A stretch of 64,000 bases of DNA, taken from NCBI RefSeq assembly GCF_932276165.1, contig NC_063999.1, forward strand, positions 1,986,501 through 2,050,500. The letters are read 5' to 3'. The notes under the pieces are model-generated. The model did no database searches and had not been told where the DNA came from. It saw only the letters and a list, made by a program, of their open reading frames with translations. A program made the position numbers and the translations under genes. Of the stretch, positions 53,551 to 64,000 are shown piece by piece. Numbering within the stretch: position 1 is the stretch's first letter; each line of letters starts with the position of its first letter. Source of the stretch: Plutella xylostella. Taxonomy: Eukaryota > Arthropoda > Insecta > Lepidoptera > Plutellidae.

Positions 53551-55732
53551 AAGCCGTCTGGAGCAAGTTCCCAGCCAGTGTGTGAGCGCACGCGCAAAGC
53601 CCGCGACGCGTTCTAAATTTAAATTTTAAATTCGCATTCGCAATTTTTTTTTATAACCGTCTCGATCGGTGAATAAAAGTTTGTTTGTGTTGTTTTTGCT
53701 GTGGTGTTTGCGTGATTTTGTGATTTTTAAGGTGTGTATTTTAAGCTTAGCACTTGAAAATACCTGTTTTAAATGTTTGCATATTTAATAAACACGTAAA
53801 TTATTATTATATTTTTTGGTTGTATCTAAGTACCTACTTGAAAAAAAGTTTCTTTCTATACTTTACGTCTGTTGTTCTGCTCTTTAGTATAGGAACAAGT
53901 AGGTAGCTATAGTAGGTTCATACCATACTCTTTCAAACTTTTAAAAAGTTTAGTCTTTTACAATCATTTTAAATTTTGAAAGCTACTTATATATAATAAT
54001 ATTGTTTACAGAACGACAATCATTTAAGCTTAGGTTATCTTTCAAATCTCGTATTTATTACATAGGTATATTGCCCAAAACTGGTCCTATAGTCCTACCT
54101 CTATACCTACTTGGTGAAGTTGAACACTAAACAGGTAGAGTACACCATTGGGTTTAATGTAATTTCAGTAGCATCTGATGATGACTTTGGTAAAGCTTTG
54201 CTTTGGAAGTTATGGATTTTTGTACAGTTTTGAATGGATTCTTTTACAGATTTCTAGGTTTGCATATAAATTGAGTAGTTAAGTACCGTATTGTTTCTGG
54301 TCGCTTATGAAAAATCACAGTTTGGCTTGAAAATAAACACCGAAATGGTCAAAATTTATAGCGTGAAAATATTACAAAAACGTTTAGTTTGATATAGTGA
54401 GATCTTCTAATGTAGAGTTATAAAACCTTTATAAGTTTTTATTAAGTACTATAATTATTTGTAAAAAAAACTGTTTTGTTCTGTTGCGACTTGACAGTCT
54501 TGCGACTATGGTAAAAAAATTAACAGCCTGTATTACTACAATAACTAAGGTATATCTAGGTAGGTACTTAGGAATAAAAGCTCCGTTTAATGTGTTACTT
54601 TATGGAAAGCAATGCTATATTGCCTACATCCTACATTTACAGTACTTATTTATACGCTGAATCTTATTTATCAAGATGTAATAGAAGCGTTCTACAGTAA
54701 CAGTTACAAAAGCTTTTAAAACTTGTTCACATAATATAGCTCACACATATAAATTATACTTAATGTCTAAGGTAAGGGTAAGGCTAATTAAATTAAAATT
54801 GATAATAAATATGGTAGCTGTTCAAAAAGAAGAACTGATAAAATTTCGAAAAGTAAATAACTAGAAAATTTTACTCAATTTCTATTATTTCATCGTGACT
54901 GCTGCGGCTAAAATGATGAATGAGTCAGTTCCCCATTCGCCTGCATCGCGGTACAATAATAGAACTCGCACACATTCGCAATTTCGCATATTTCTACCTT
55001 GATTCGATCGATATTAAAAACGATTTACTACGTCCGATTTTATTAAGCAGTATTTTTTATGAATCGTTAAAATATGTTCACACCTGTTTGTCTAGTTTTT
55101 ATGGTTGGGTTATATATTATGTAAAGGAAGGTGAATTTAAACTTGTGATGGTGTAGGTTTATCGCTTACCTATATATGATCATCCATTTATTGGGTGATC
55201 ATTGATATAAACATATTAATCCATAATACCTACATCCTGAAAAATACCAAATGAGGCGTGAGCTAGGTATACCTCAGTACAGTAGTTATTTCATGATAAT
55301 GATAAATTACCAAAATTAATGAACCAAAATGACGGATATAGGCATAGAATAAGGACAATGACCTCTTGATAGTATTATAATATTATTATGTGTGTTTGAT
55401 AAAATATTTACGTTTAAAATAAGGAAAACTGATTTAAATTTTGTACACTTGGCAACCAACTGTATTGAAGTCGTTGCCTCAAGAATGTAGGTATACCTAC
55501 CTAGTGTTTGTGTCAAACTACAAAATATTTTTATAATGTTAGACTGCCAATAAAATCTAGTTTATTATTCTCGTAAAAAACTTTGAAACGAAACTTTCTC
55601 ATAAATGTCTAGATTAAGAATGAACTATGTATACCTAATAACTAAATGTATTGCCACTTATAAATAATCGAATGAAAAAAGAGGTGCATGTCTAGTCCCT
55701 GAAACCACCCCAAACTTATAGATCACTAGCTG

Positions 55733-55930
55733 TTCCCGCGAGCTTGGCTTCGCCTTAAAAAGTTGTCCCGTGAGAATTCCGGGATAAAAAGTAGTGTATG
55801 TTCTTTCTCAGGGTCTAGACCATAATATATGTATACCAAATTTCATTCAAATCCGTTCAGTAGTTTTGGCGTAAAGGAGTAACAGACAGACAGACACAGT
55901 TACTTTGCATTTATAATATAAGTTAGGATT
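55733..55930 (-). mobile_element. Helitron-like non-autonomous repeat
   Basis: It starts CTAGCTGTTCCCGCGAGCTT and ends ATTTATAATATAAGTTAGGA. It is the same family as 45488-45728. Confidence 0.6.
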
Positions 55931-56297
55931 TGTAAATAATGCTGTTGTTAATGTTTACATTGTTGAGTACTTAACTAGGTCCCTATGTAGGTTTTTTCGT
56001 TAATGTGTTAAGTAGTCTAACTAATCAACATCGGTATCAACTATTTACTTAAATCGTTTTTTTCAGTTAAGAAAAAATATTTAAAAATTTAAAAGTGCAT
56101 GTCAATAGGTATACCTGCCTATTTCTAAATAGAATATTATTTATTTGCACACACAAGAACAGTAGAAGTTTACAAAAAAAAAACTTGTTATAGTTAAAAG
56201 CTACTACCGATTTGTACTAACGATTTTTGAAGACATTATTTAGGTGGAAGAATAATATTATATATTTTTTTGTCGCAGTTAGTAAATCTATTCAACA

Positions 56298-59200
56298 ATG
56301 GAGCCGCTGCAAGTGGACATCGTGCACTTCTACCCCGCGGACAACGCGCAGCCGCACAACACGAGGAAGTAAGTCTAAGCTCGAATTTCACAATAGTCGG
56401 ATAAATCGTAACCAGGGAAAGGTTGATCAATATACATCATCTCCATATTAAATTCTTGACAGATGTGTCAAAAGCCAAGTAATAATCCTTGGTATTTCTA
56501 GAGGCTCTAACCCACTATGTAGAAATTGGCTCTTACGACTGTTTTTTAATCTCAGATACTAAATTGACAGATTCTGAACGGTTCATCATAAATAAGTCGA
56601 TTGTCCCCCGATTAAGTGACCGTATCGTTCTATTGGCGGGACAATCGATTGTTGATGAAGCGTTCAGAATTTGTCAATAGAGCATCTGAGATTAAAAAAC
56701 AGAATAACACGGCAAAGCTCTGTAAGGTAAGGTTTGTTGGTCAGCGACGAAACTTTTTTGATACTTAATTCGCGTATTAATTATAAGAGAGGAAAAATTT
56801 GAAACTAATTGAAAAAAATATACTTACATTAGCGAGGATTGGCTGAAGATAACTATAAGAAGTTGATAGGTGGTAGAGCTTAATACCGATCAAAAACCAT
56901 TGTGCATTACTTACTAAGGTCAAAAGAATTTATAATAACAATGAAGAAATTCAAACTTACACACGACCTGTTTACACATGCATATAAACGCGTAGGACTG
57001 AAGCTCTTGCCTATGATATATTTACTACGAATGATCATCAGGCGGATGCGAATATAATATTTTTTTACAGATAAAAAATATAATTCTTATAAAAAATATG
57101 TTATGTACTTACATATTTCTAAGTAAGTATATAATCATTCATAACATACATAGGTTAGGTACTCGTACTTATACACAAGAAATAAAGTAGTTAAACGAAT
57201 TCTTTAAAAATAATTATACGTATACGGGGAAAACACTTAGGAGGTACTTAGCTAACTAGCTAATGATTTCAAGCAGCATCTTCGCCACAATATTTATAAA
57301 TACACATTTATAACTGACCGCTAGCTGTCTAATCGTATTAATGCGTTCACATAATATATTATTATACACCTCTTATTTAAGCACATGGTAATACGCCACA
57401 CGTACATTTATAGTACCATATTTATGTATCTTTTAGTCCATCCATCCAAAGGTTGTCTTATAGAGATCGCTATAAGCAGTTAAAAGTCCTCCTTTCTTTT
57501 AATGTAAAATTGTTGATTACCTATATCTTCGGGTACACATAAAGAGTACTCTATCTATCTATCTATACCTCACTTACGAAAGCTCCTTTCGTACCCATCA
57601 CCTGCTATCTCCACTCGCTACCCCCCTGCGCCCCCCCTCATATGAAATTTCCTTTCGTGCACCCATCACCTGACATCCCCCCTGTCCCCCCAGATACGAG
57701 GTGGTGAACGAGCTGAACCCCACGACGGCGGTGGTGCGGCGCGGGCAGCCGTTCAGCGGAGTGGTGCGGTTCAAGCGGCCCATTGATGAGGAGAACGACG
57801 TGGTGCAGCTCGTGTTTGTGCTGGGTGAGTGATGGGTGAGCTGTTTGGCTGTGGTGAGAGACAAGAGCCATACGTTATGCTGAATTTTGCGTCCGAGCAG
57901 TTAGTAAAGTCCCTACACAGACTGGATAATCTTTCCACCACCACAAACTACCAAAATCTAGAGAGAGTATGATCTGAGATACGTAGTGTTGACGAGCCCA
58001 TTATGGACTACTTACGTAAATGTGGAGTAGCAAATGTCCAGTAGTTGACAAGGATTTTAGGGATTCTAGACGGCATCGGCGCTGCTGATAAACAGCTGTC
58101 TATACCCCCTAGATAGAATAAAAATCTTTATTAACAATCCAACAGATTCTTTCTATCAGTAGGAACTTAACAAGACAACAATAACCACAACTCCTGGACT
58201 CCTTTTCCCAGGCGAGAACCCTCCTGTTCTACTAGTAGGAAATCAACAAAGTAACCATATCTCATATTTCCTTGCCAGGCGAGAACCCCCAGCTGGACAA
58301 GGACACGATGGGCTCGGTGTTCATCAAGCGGGAATCCGTCCCGGAGAAGGGGATCTGGTCCGCCCGGATCACCGATGTGCAGGACGACAACATGATGTTT
58401 GAGGTTGGTACTTATAGCTAAGAAAAAGGTACTAAGTACACCTGGTTTGGTCAGGTTTAATGAAAATTCACGAAAAAAAATCTGGTTTGGTAGGTACATA
58501 GTATAAAAGCTTAAGAAATTGAAATTCCATGTTGAAGCCGGTGCTGAGTTACCCTCAGCACTATTGTAACTAGTATCTATTAGGTGTGCCTAATTGTTAA
58601 TGAAGATGGTTAGGTTTTGTTAGGTGTGCCATATTCTGAACCTTTAAATTGGGCTTAACAAACAGGCTACCTTACTACTTATGTAAAGTAAATATAAATA
58701 CAATGGGTCAAGTTCTTTAAAGGCAGTCATATAAATGACCAATTTATTGTAATGAGCTTAAATTGGCTCCAAATTCTTAAGACGGTTTAACACACAAATA
58801 AAACAATCAAATACCAGAGCCAAGTATAAAATCGGATTACATAATTAATTAGCTATAGCTTGATTCTACTTACTTATAATTTATTCTATATTTGTCTTAT
58901 ATACCTACCTACTTATTATACATAATATATGTATAGGTAGTCATCCAAGAGACATTAAGTATTTTCATAAATAACCTTTACTTTATAGAGCACATTTTTA
59001 CTGTATTTTAGTTTCTTAAGTTATTTTTCATTTAGTTAAGTATTTAGTGTTAAATAATTATGCTTATATTTTCCTTCAGGAAGTATTTACCTACGTGGAT
59101 AACTAATTTTTAAATATATTTTATTTTAGGTCAAAAGAAACTAGTCTTCTTGTTGCACCGACATCGACATCACGTTTATGCAATTACATTACTTATGTCA

Positions 59201-62200
59201 ATAATTATGCATCGATAATTTCAAAGTCATCACGGCAAATTTTGCATAATATTCCAATTTACTGTTTTTTGCTGCTGGATCACAAAAGATTGCATAAGCA
59301 GATTTAAATTATGGATGCAATAAAAGATTGAGTACTAAATACTAATGATCATGGGTGTACATACTCGCCTACTTAAAGTTTAATAGAGAGATTGCTAGAA
59401 TGTTTAGTCTAGGTATTTGACGAATGAATACCTCTACTTACTTCTACTAACATACTTATATACTATCACTGACACTGAGAATACATCCTTACTAATATTA
59501 TAAAGAAAGTGAAAGTAACTGTGTCTGTCTGTCTGTCTGTCTGTCTGTTACTCTTTCACGCCAAAACTACAGAACAGCGGAACAGCTAGTAATAAATAAA
59601 TGTATTTGCTTACAACTGTAACATTTAAGTTACCCTCCACCGACATACCTAAATGTAACTCGAATATTGGCACTAACAGTGCTCAACTGAACAACTCAAA
59701 TCGATAGCAATTTTTATGACAAGTGACTACGTTGGCGCTGTTCTTTTTCCATATGTTTGTGTAGTATCATACAACGCTACCTTATTGCCACGTTAGGCCG
59801 TGATAGATAACTAAAAAAAAACTTATACTTACTCATGGTATGCTCTCCATCACCAGGTATCCACCCCAGTGACGCTGCCAGTGGGCAGCTGGTCCGTCCG
59901 CGTGGTGACCCGGCGTAGAGGCACCAACCTGAGGGAGGTGTACGACTTCGAGTCCGACCTGTATATACTGTTTAACCCTTGGAACCCTGGTGAGTACTTT
60001 CATCTGGTGTAGTGGTTAGTGATCGTGACTGCTATGCGGAAGGTCCCGGGTTCGATTCCCGGGTGGGCAGATATTTGTTTAAAAGACAGATATTTGTACT
60101 GGGGTCTTGGGTGTCCGGTAGCGAAATTTCTGCCACATTTATAGTTAAAATACCATACATTTATGTACTTACAGAATATAGCTTTTCATATTTAGGAAAT
60201 ACCTATACATTTATGTAAGTAATAATAATGATTTAATGTTTTTTACTATGTCGGATAGGTAGTTAGTTGCACAAATAAGTTTGTTTTCTTTGTTGCTGTA
60301 TTGGCGAAGCATGTGAGTTTATTTATAGAAGTGAACTCAAATTGTTAAAGGCGTATACGGTACCTATAATGTGGCAAGTTACTCGGCGACCCTCCTTGCG
60401 GGGTGAAAGAAGTGGCGGGGGCGAGGTAGCACGACATGCTACACACGTAGAAAAGTGTGCCCGGATTAATCTCGCGATAGCTTATAACTATTTCTGACGT
60501 AAGTAAAATTTTATTCTATGACTGTTCCCGTAAATGTCATATTTTGCTTAAAATTTATAGTTTGACAGCATTAAAATTTGGATGTTTACCTTCAGAATAT
60601 CTACCAATTTGAATTTATTTATGTAAAAGTGTTTTATTTTATAAATCAATTTCCATGTCACTTTCATGTTCACTCTCTGTTTGAACTTGTTCATCGTCGT
60701 CGTCATCCTCATCTTCATCATCGTTTTCATTAACTTCAATTATACATCTAAGACAAAAACCAAAAAACATTATACCTACTTTGAAGTATAATGTACTAGA
60801 GTACGCCAGTCATATTAGTTCAGTGTACACCTATAATATTTTATGTTTAATTTACATTAAATTATAAATAAACAATAACATACCTGTCCAATACATCGTC
60901 AAATACTCTATCAGATTTATAATATTCGTCTTATTTTTTTATGACATGGTCGTCACAATTTCTCCACTTTTCAGGGGAATAATTAGAGAAAAGCAACTCT
61001 AAGTATTTTATCTCTTTATCTAAGTTAGAGTCAATCGACGTTCTTGCGAGCTCGTCTTTCACGTACCGCCACACAAGTTCAACAGGATTTAATTCCGGGT
61101 GGTATGGGGGTAGGCGAAGCACGATATGACCATTTTCTTTCAAAATTTCATCAATTTTGTAATTTTTCTCTGTGTTTTGCTCATTAATTACTTTCATTAA
61201 ATCACATAAATTTTGGTTGCTTTCCTAGTTACAAGAACTGACAACTGACGAACTGTCATATGGACTTTTCGTCTTTGTTGTTTACTTTTTCGTATCTGAC
61301 TGCGCAGTACCAACCTTTAGCCGCGTAGCATGACTGATCCGGTACGCTGTTCTACAAGAAGCCCCTATATTGAGACATTATACGATTTGTTGTTTTTAAC
61401 GTTATTTTGTTGACGAATTATAGATACCTAATAATAATATAATGATAATATTAAAAAGGCCTCAACACTCATCCTAAGACTAATGGTCTCAGGATCAATG
61501 ATCTGATGTGGGTCGCACTCAAATTATGACAGAATATATAAGACATGTGGCCGCCTCGGCTGCGCGGCCGAGACTGCCGTAACAATGACATGCAGTGCAC
61601 GCGTTGCCCTTCCCCGCTACCCTCCCGCTACCCGCTGTCGTCTTGGGTACCTCGTCCCCTCCGCGTCTTTCACCCCGCAAGGAGGGTCGCCAAGCAACTT
61701 GCCAATCTATAGCCTTGGTTTGTGAGTACCGTACAAATTGATAAATGCGATTTTGAACTTGACCCTTTGTTGTTGTTGCAATAAGGTAGGTATAGGTAGG
61801 TACCTACCAAGCTAAGGAGTAACTAGGAAGTAGACTTTTACAACTTAATGTTTAAACTGATCTTACATAGATACCTGGACCTGGACATACCCAAGGTGTA
61901 CCTAACTATAGGTAGGGTTAAAAAGTTGGTTAAAATTTGGGTCTCTACTATATTGAAAAACTTGAACACGTGTAAATATTTTATATTTCATTTCGGTTCA
62001 AGTTCCAAATATTTTCTACTTATACCACTGAACAAAGTCATGGGCTAGTTAGTGAACGGCTAGTGATGAGAGCACTGCCAGGCTTTAGGGCTGTAGCTAG
62101 CTGAAGCAGACTCAACCACCGAAACGAATTTTAGTTATCTTTTAGGTTGTGTATTATCTTTATCATGGTAAAACAGAGCGCGGTACTAGCGCGCGTCAAA

Positions 62201-64000
62201 GCGCTAATTTTACGCAGCGCTATGAGTGCTATGAGTGCTATGACGCTAAGATGTGTTGTACTACTATGGTAAAATACCATCAAACAGAGCGCCAGCTAGG
62301 CGCCAGCGCTAGCAGTACGCAACGCAACGCGGTGTCAAGGTAGCGCTCTGAGGCGCGTTATAACGCGTCTTGTTAGAAAAAGCCTTTATGATCCCAAAAA
62401 TATGTACCTACTAAACTCTTGATCTTGTCCATGCTCTTCATAAACATGCCCCCCTCTCCCCAGACGACCAAACCTACATGGAAGAAACAGAGCTCCTGCA
62501 AGAGTACGTCCTCAACGACGTGGGCAAGGTGTGGGTGGGCCCGGCGCGCAGCAGCCGCGGCCGCGCGTGGCTCTTCGCGCAGTTCGACGAGGCCGCGCTG
62601 CCGGCCTGCATGTTCGCGCTGGACAGAGCTGGCGTGCCGTTTCAGCAGTAAGCTTGGGGTTTTTTATGGGGCTTTTGGTATGCTTTATAGTGTCAGCACA
62701 TGCTGAGCAGGTGCCGATTTGACGCTCTGGACAGCAACCTAGTTTGTTTGTTTGTACTATGTTGTATTTATTCCTGTATTGCTATTTTTTTGTTGTATTC
62801 TTTTTCTTTTTATTTTTCTGTTTTTGTTGTTCATTATGTCAAATAAATGTTTTCTTTCTTCTTTCGCACGAAATGAGTAACTCCTCGAGAGACGTATCAC
62901 CAGTTCATAGACCAGCACACTTTTCAGCAGTAATTTTGGGGTTTTAATGGGGATTTTGGTGGGCTTTGTAGTGTCTTATTCCGCTTCAGCACGAAAGGGG
63001 TTTTGAATGGGGACCTAGCTATATATACTCTCTATGTCTTTGAAAGACTCCTAGAATCTAGAATGAGTTAGGTACCTATCACGAGTTCCTGCATAGTCAA
63101 GCACACCGTGGCATCATGGGCGATGCCAAATATCCAGGATCATTATTATATTATTTTGTTTGTGTCCGTTGGACTGGTATTGTGCAGCTAGTGACTTTAG
63201 TAGTGGCTAAGATGAGGGCTTAAACCTACATGGAAGACAAAATTCAATTCCCTCTCTCTTCTTCCAGCCGCGGCGACCCAGTGAAAGTCTCTCGCGCTAT
63301 ATCCCGCATCGTGAACTCGAACGACGACCAGGGCATCCTGATTGGTCGCTGGGACGGCCAATACGAGGACGGCACGGCGCCCACCGAGTGGACCAACTCC
63401 GTGGACATCCTGCGCCAGTTCCTGGAGACGCAGCAGGAGGTGCCCTACGGACAGTGCTGGGTGTTCGCCGGGGTCGTTGTTACTAGTTAGTATTTGGACG
63501 TTATGCTGTAGCAAATAGTAGCAATCCGGAAAAAATTATTCTGGTATACTCCAATGACGAATAATGAGGAATTAGCGTGCTGCTACCGTACCATCATCTA
63601 AAATTAGCAATCAATAATCCTTACAGTCCTCTACACATCCTCATCCTCCCTACAAATCCAATCAGCTCTGGTATTTTATTGCAATGCTGCTAAAGGATTG
63701 CCCATTGCTAATGTTAGATGATGGTATAGCAAGGCTGCGTTAATCTGACAACATCGTATATACTCGTAAGTAGCTTCATAGTTAACAGACTCTCTATCAG
63801 CAAGTTTCAGTGCCTGTTGCATACAATTAAAGGCAAGAAACTTGCGTCGTGTAAATTACGCTAAAATATGCCTTAAAACCTCCTCTTCTCCTTAGTCTGC
63901 AGAGCCCTCGGCATCCCATGCCGCGCCGTCACCAACATCGTCTCCGCCCACGACGCAAACAGCTCTCTCTCAGTCGACAAGTACTATACGGAGAATATGG
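56298..64000 (+). CDS. transglutaminase (annulin-like), 3' partial
   Basis: Exons: 56279-56368 (ATG at 56298-56300), 57694-57824, 58279-58403, 59857-59989, 62464-62647, 63268-63485 and 63896 to beyond 64000. All phases agree. Residues 1 to about 160 form the N-terminal beta-sandwich of animal transglutaminases (MEPLQVDIVHFYP..., GQPFSGVVRFKRPID, LPVGSWSVRV, YILFNPWNP). The catalytic core follows, with DDQTYMEETELLQEYVLND and the active-site Cys in YGQCWVFAGV (exon six), then CRALGIPCRAVTN and DKYYTENM at the window edge. The catalytic His and Asp should lie beyond the window. The enzyme cross-links glutamine to lysine side chains; insect members act in epithelia, haemolymph clotting and cuticle. 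The N-terminus has no signal peptide. A 5' UTR intron ends at 56278. The 2.5-kb intron 59990-62463 carries a SINE and a DNA transposon. Confidence 0.93.
56539..56702. mobile_element. hairpin MITE
   Basis: A 164-bp imperfect palindrome with ends CTGTTTTTTAATCTCAGAT and ATCTGAGATTAAAAAACAG. Inner arms GTCGATTGTCCC / GGGACAATCGATTG also pair. No clear target duplication. It lies in transglutaminase intron 1. Confidence 0.85.
57450..57560 (+). repeat. dispersed 3'-tail repeat
   Basis: It contains GGTTGTCTTATAGAGATCGC TATAAGCAG and ends with an (ATCT)n run. Same family as 37920-38055, opposite orientation. Confidence 0.5.
59484..59592 (+). mobile_element. internally deleted Helitron-like repeat
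   Basis: It starts ATCCTTACTAATATTATAAA and ends CGGAACAGCTAGT. The middle of the family is missing (about half the length of the other copies). Confidence 0.55.
60005..60120 (+). mobile_element. tRNA-derived SINE
   Basis: It starts TGGTGTAGTGGTTAGTGATC with a B box GGTTCGATTCC and body GCAGATATTTGTTTAAAAG. It begins about 15 bp after the end of transglutaminase exon four, so it is nearly at the splice donor. Confidence 0.75.
60372..61704 (-). mobile_element. DNA transposon with ~40-bp TIRs and decayed DDE transposase
   Basis: The inverted ends TGGCAAGTTACTCGGCGACC and (right, reverse complement) TGGCAAGTTGCTTGGCGACC extend over about 40 bp. The inner minus strand carries the transposase relic at 60640-61197. 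Total length is 1333 bp, shorter than a complete element would be. It lies in transglutaminase intron 4. Confidence 0.8.
60647..61197 (-). pseudogene. transposase C-terminal half, IS630/mariner-type DDE, with an intron
   Basis: The frame from 61197 reads GHIVLRLPPYHPELNPVELVW, the late DDE block of the IS630/Tc1/mariner group, and stops at 60931-60933 (TAA). Beyond that stop the same frame continues (DEYYKSDRVFDDVLD) to a GT donor near 60883. It resumes after an AG near 60752 as CIIEVNENDDEDE..., ending in an acidic tail with a natural stop near 60647. The N-terminal half is absent, and the single stop in the first exon breaks what remains. Confidence 0.65.
62149..62370. repeat. GCGC-rich dispersed repeat
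   Basis: A stretch with many AGCGC/GCGCT motifs in two similar halves, each starting near TGGTAAAA...CAGAGCGC (about 62166 and 62270). Nature unknown. Confidence 0.35.

Larger units (their letters stand above)
47668..56278. other. long gene-poor spacer between receptor and transglutaminase
   Basis: It should contain the missing 5' exon(s) of the IR75 gene and the promoter and untranslated first exon of the transglutaminase, but I could not place them securely. Recognisable content is the MITE 48558-48704, a possible secreted-peptide relic 49231-49500, an RTE tail 50415-50595, a degenerate SINE-like repeat near 53250-53550 and a Helitron-like repeat 55733-55930. The rest is AT-rich sequence in which I see nothing. 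Confidence 0.5.

Noticed and set aside
53570..53735. Possible untranslated first exon of the transglutaminase, ending TTTTAAG|GTGTGT
   Set aside because: A donor-like site and position fit, but nothing else supports it, so it was not annotated.
54920..55156. 78-residue plus-strand open frame
   Set aside because: No recognisable domain, AT-driven composition and no splice context; probably chance.
60005..60080. tRNA-like sequence in plus orientation
   Set aside because: Same reason: the SINE body GCAGATATTTGTTTAAA follows, as in the copy at 32930-33090.
62419..62947. Plus-strand open frames over and after exon five of the transglutaminase
   Set aside because: They are other-frame readings of exon 62464-62647 and of T-rich intron.

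Overview
The window looks like a piece of a lepidopteran (moth or butterfly) nuclear genome. The genes are intron-rich with GT-AG splice sites, the introns are AT-rich, and the gene content is insect: a ZAD-C2H2 zinc-finger protein, an IR75-type chemosensory ionotropic receptor and an annulin-like transglutaminase. The dispersed repeats (tRNA-derived SINEs, RTE tails, Helitron-like repeats ending in CTAG, TTA/TAA-flanked MITEs) are of the sort common in Lepidoptera. Species cannot be fixed from sequence alone. All exon models were built by eye from splice consensus and reading-frame phase; for the complete models the exon lengths sum to a whole number of codons.

Layout: (1) 1-1272, + strand, 3' part of a C2H2 zinc-finger gene. 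(2) 2067-5888, - strand, complete seven-exon ZAD plus nine-finger protein. (3) 6558-9633, + strand, complete six-exon PAP2/lipid phosphate phosphatase. (4) 10907-15654, a BEL/Pao LTR retrotransposon with apparently identical 271-bp LTRs and a GATAT target duplication, but without the integrase core. (5) 15799-30275, - strand, threonyl-tRNA synthetase in 15 coding exons. (6) 30549-31022, + strand, a one-exon unrecognised small gene head-to-head with it. (7) 32107-47667, - strand, IR75-like receptor, 5' end not found; one 9.6-kb intron is packed with nested transposons. (8) 47668-56297, gene-poor, repeat-bearing spacer. (9) 56298-64000, + strand, 5' part of a transglutaminase that runs off the window.

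The genes are housekeeping or sensory loci that appear unrelated to each other. The most striking feature is structural. Fragments of coding exons are tandemly duplicated inside introns of the threonyl-tRNA synthetase (exons 7, 10 and 13) and the PAP2 phosphatase (exon 5). Every truncated copy keeps the 3' part of the exon with its 5' splice site and lies downstream of the intact exon. In the synthetase these copies sit in or next to arrays of short intronic repeats, one of which is rich in AAAATGGCGGC/GCCAT motifs. One copy (25794-25940) is a full-length open exon with both splice sites and could be a mutually exclusive alternative exon.
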